64,000 nt of DNA from an uncultured Dehalococcoidia bacterium (GTDB taxonomy: Bacteria > Chloroflexota > Dehalococcoidia > Lucifugimonadales > UBA3495): NCBI GenBank assembly GCA_958296385.1, contig OY282494.1:1099416-1163415 (forward strand). The letters run 5' to 3'. Every line of letters begins with the position of its first letter. Position 1 is the first letter of the stretch. The position numbers were made by a program, and so were the translations under genes. Of the stretch, positions 63,635-64,000 are shown in pieces. Under the pieces are notes generated by a model that did not search any database, was not told the DNA's origin, and was given only the letters and a program-made list of their open reading frames with translations.

Positions 63635-64000
63635 ATGCAAATATCCCGACCGATGCAGCCACATCTACGGCGCTCCGTCGCCCACCACCAGCAGCAAAGC
63701 GCCCACTATCTGGACGTCGCCAACGCCGGCATCACCACCGGCGCCTACTTGGAATCGGCCCATGCTCTCCGCTGCGCCGCCACCCACGCCGCCGCCTCTG
63801 CCGCCACCCATTGGGAGATGCCCTACCGTTCCCGGCGCAAGCTCTCCAACGACTTGCGAACCCTACTCGTTGCCGGCTACGTAAAACTCCCCGAACTCCG
63901 CACCCTCCAGCGCGTCCACTACCTACCCGACGCCATCGCCGCCGCCCCGCCCGCCGCCGCCCGACGCACCCTGCGCGCCGAACACCGCCGCGTCGCCAAA
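63635..64000 (+). CDS. Unknown protein, partial (runs off the window)
   Basis: From the ATG at 63635 an uninterrupted frame of 122 codons reaches the window edge. It is alanine- and arginine-rich, with HYLDVANAGITTGAYLESAH, HWEMPYRSRRKLSNDLRTLL and VAGYVKLPELRTLQRVHYLP. No family is recognised. Codon use (C-ending) matches the neighbouring plus-strand genes, which supports real coding. No strong ribosome site was seen; a second ATG lies at 63653. Confidence 0.5.
   Translation, partial: MQISRPMQPHLRRSVAHHQQQSAHYLDVANAGITTGAYLESAHALRCAATHAAASAATHWEMPYRSRRKLSNDLRTLLVAGYVKLPELRTLQRVHYLPDAIAAAPPAAARRTLRAEHRRVAK

Overview
The window looks like a high-GC chromosomal segment from a free-living or host-associated bacterium, most likely Chloroflexota (Dehalococcoidia/SAR202-like). 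This rests on gene content only: several luciferase-like flavin oxidoreductases, family III CoA-transferases, a nickel superoxide dismutase, DUF1501/DUF1800 proteins, a tandem array of Uma2 nucleases, a siroheme-type heme pathway, and a 23S rRNA gene not linked to a 16S gene. The lineage is an inference.

Layout. 0-7.4 kb: phosphate ABC permeases (pstC carries an inserted fibronectin-III-like domain), a luciferase-like oxidoreductase, a haloacid dehalogenase, an alpha/beta hydrolase without its serine, a class III alcohol dehydrogenase, a nucleoside hydrolase and a peroxiredoxin. 7.5-18.2 kb: one long plus-strand operon behind a clear promoter, running HTH regulator, fused siroheme decarboxylase (ahbA+ahbB), sirC, hemA, hemC, cobA-hemD, hemB, hemL, recQ. 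It encodes glutamyl-tRNA to siroheme to didecarboxysiroheme. 18.3-28.4 kb: sodN, a DUF1501/DUF1800/NHL trio, two membrane-anchored coiled-coil proteins and glcDEF. 28.4-35.7 kb, mostly minus strand: a glyoxylate aminotransferase that can take up the GlcDEF product, an SDR with altered catalytic residues, a lipoprotein HNH nuclease and trpDCFB. 35.8-44.4 kb: amidohydrolase, oligopeptidase B, SRPBCC protein, two CoA-transferases and two flavin oxidoreductases. 44.4-50.3 kb: a 17-bp minisatellite, an IsdG-like monooxygenase, five tandem Uma2 genes, and a decayed GmrSD/DUF262-like nuclease beside an unknown gene. 50.3-53.8 kb: a self-contained 23S rRNA - tRNA-fMet transcription unit. 54-64 kb: enoyl-CoA hydratase, a 15-bp repeat array, MOSC protein, HARE-HTH/GIY-YIG nuclease, small membrane proteins, MmgE/PrpD, an internally deleted IS with terminal inverted repeats, NIPSNAP, a flavin oxidoreductase, a SnoaL-like protein, an alpha/beta hydrolase and a partial unknown gene.

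Chromosome-scale signal. The plus strand is G-rich from base 1 to about 18.8 kb and C-rich from about 19.0 kb to the end, whatever the gene direction. This is what a replication terminus would look like. The 23S and tRNA genes then lie on the inferred leading strand.

Strongest leads: the skew switch, the mosaic Uma2 array, the PstC-Fn3 fusion, the fused siroheme decarboxylase operon, the hendecad/heptad coiled-coil proteins and the 23S-tRNA-fMet unit. All calls are by eye; no database search or computation was run.
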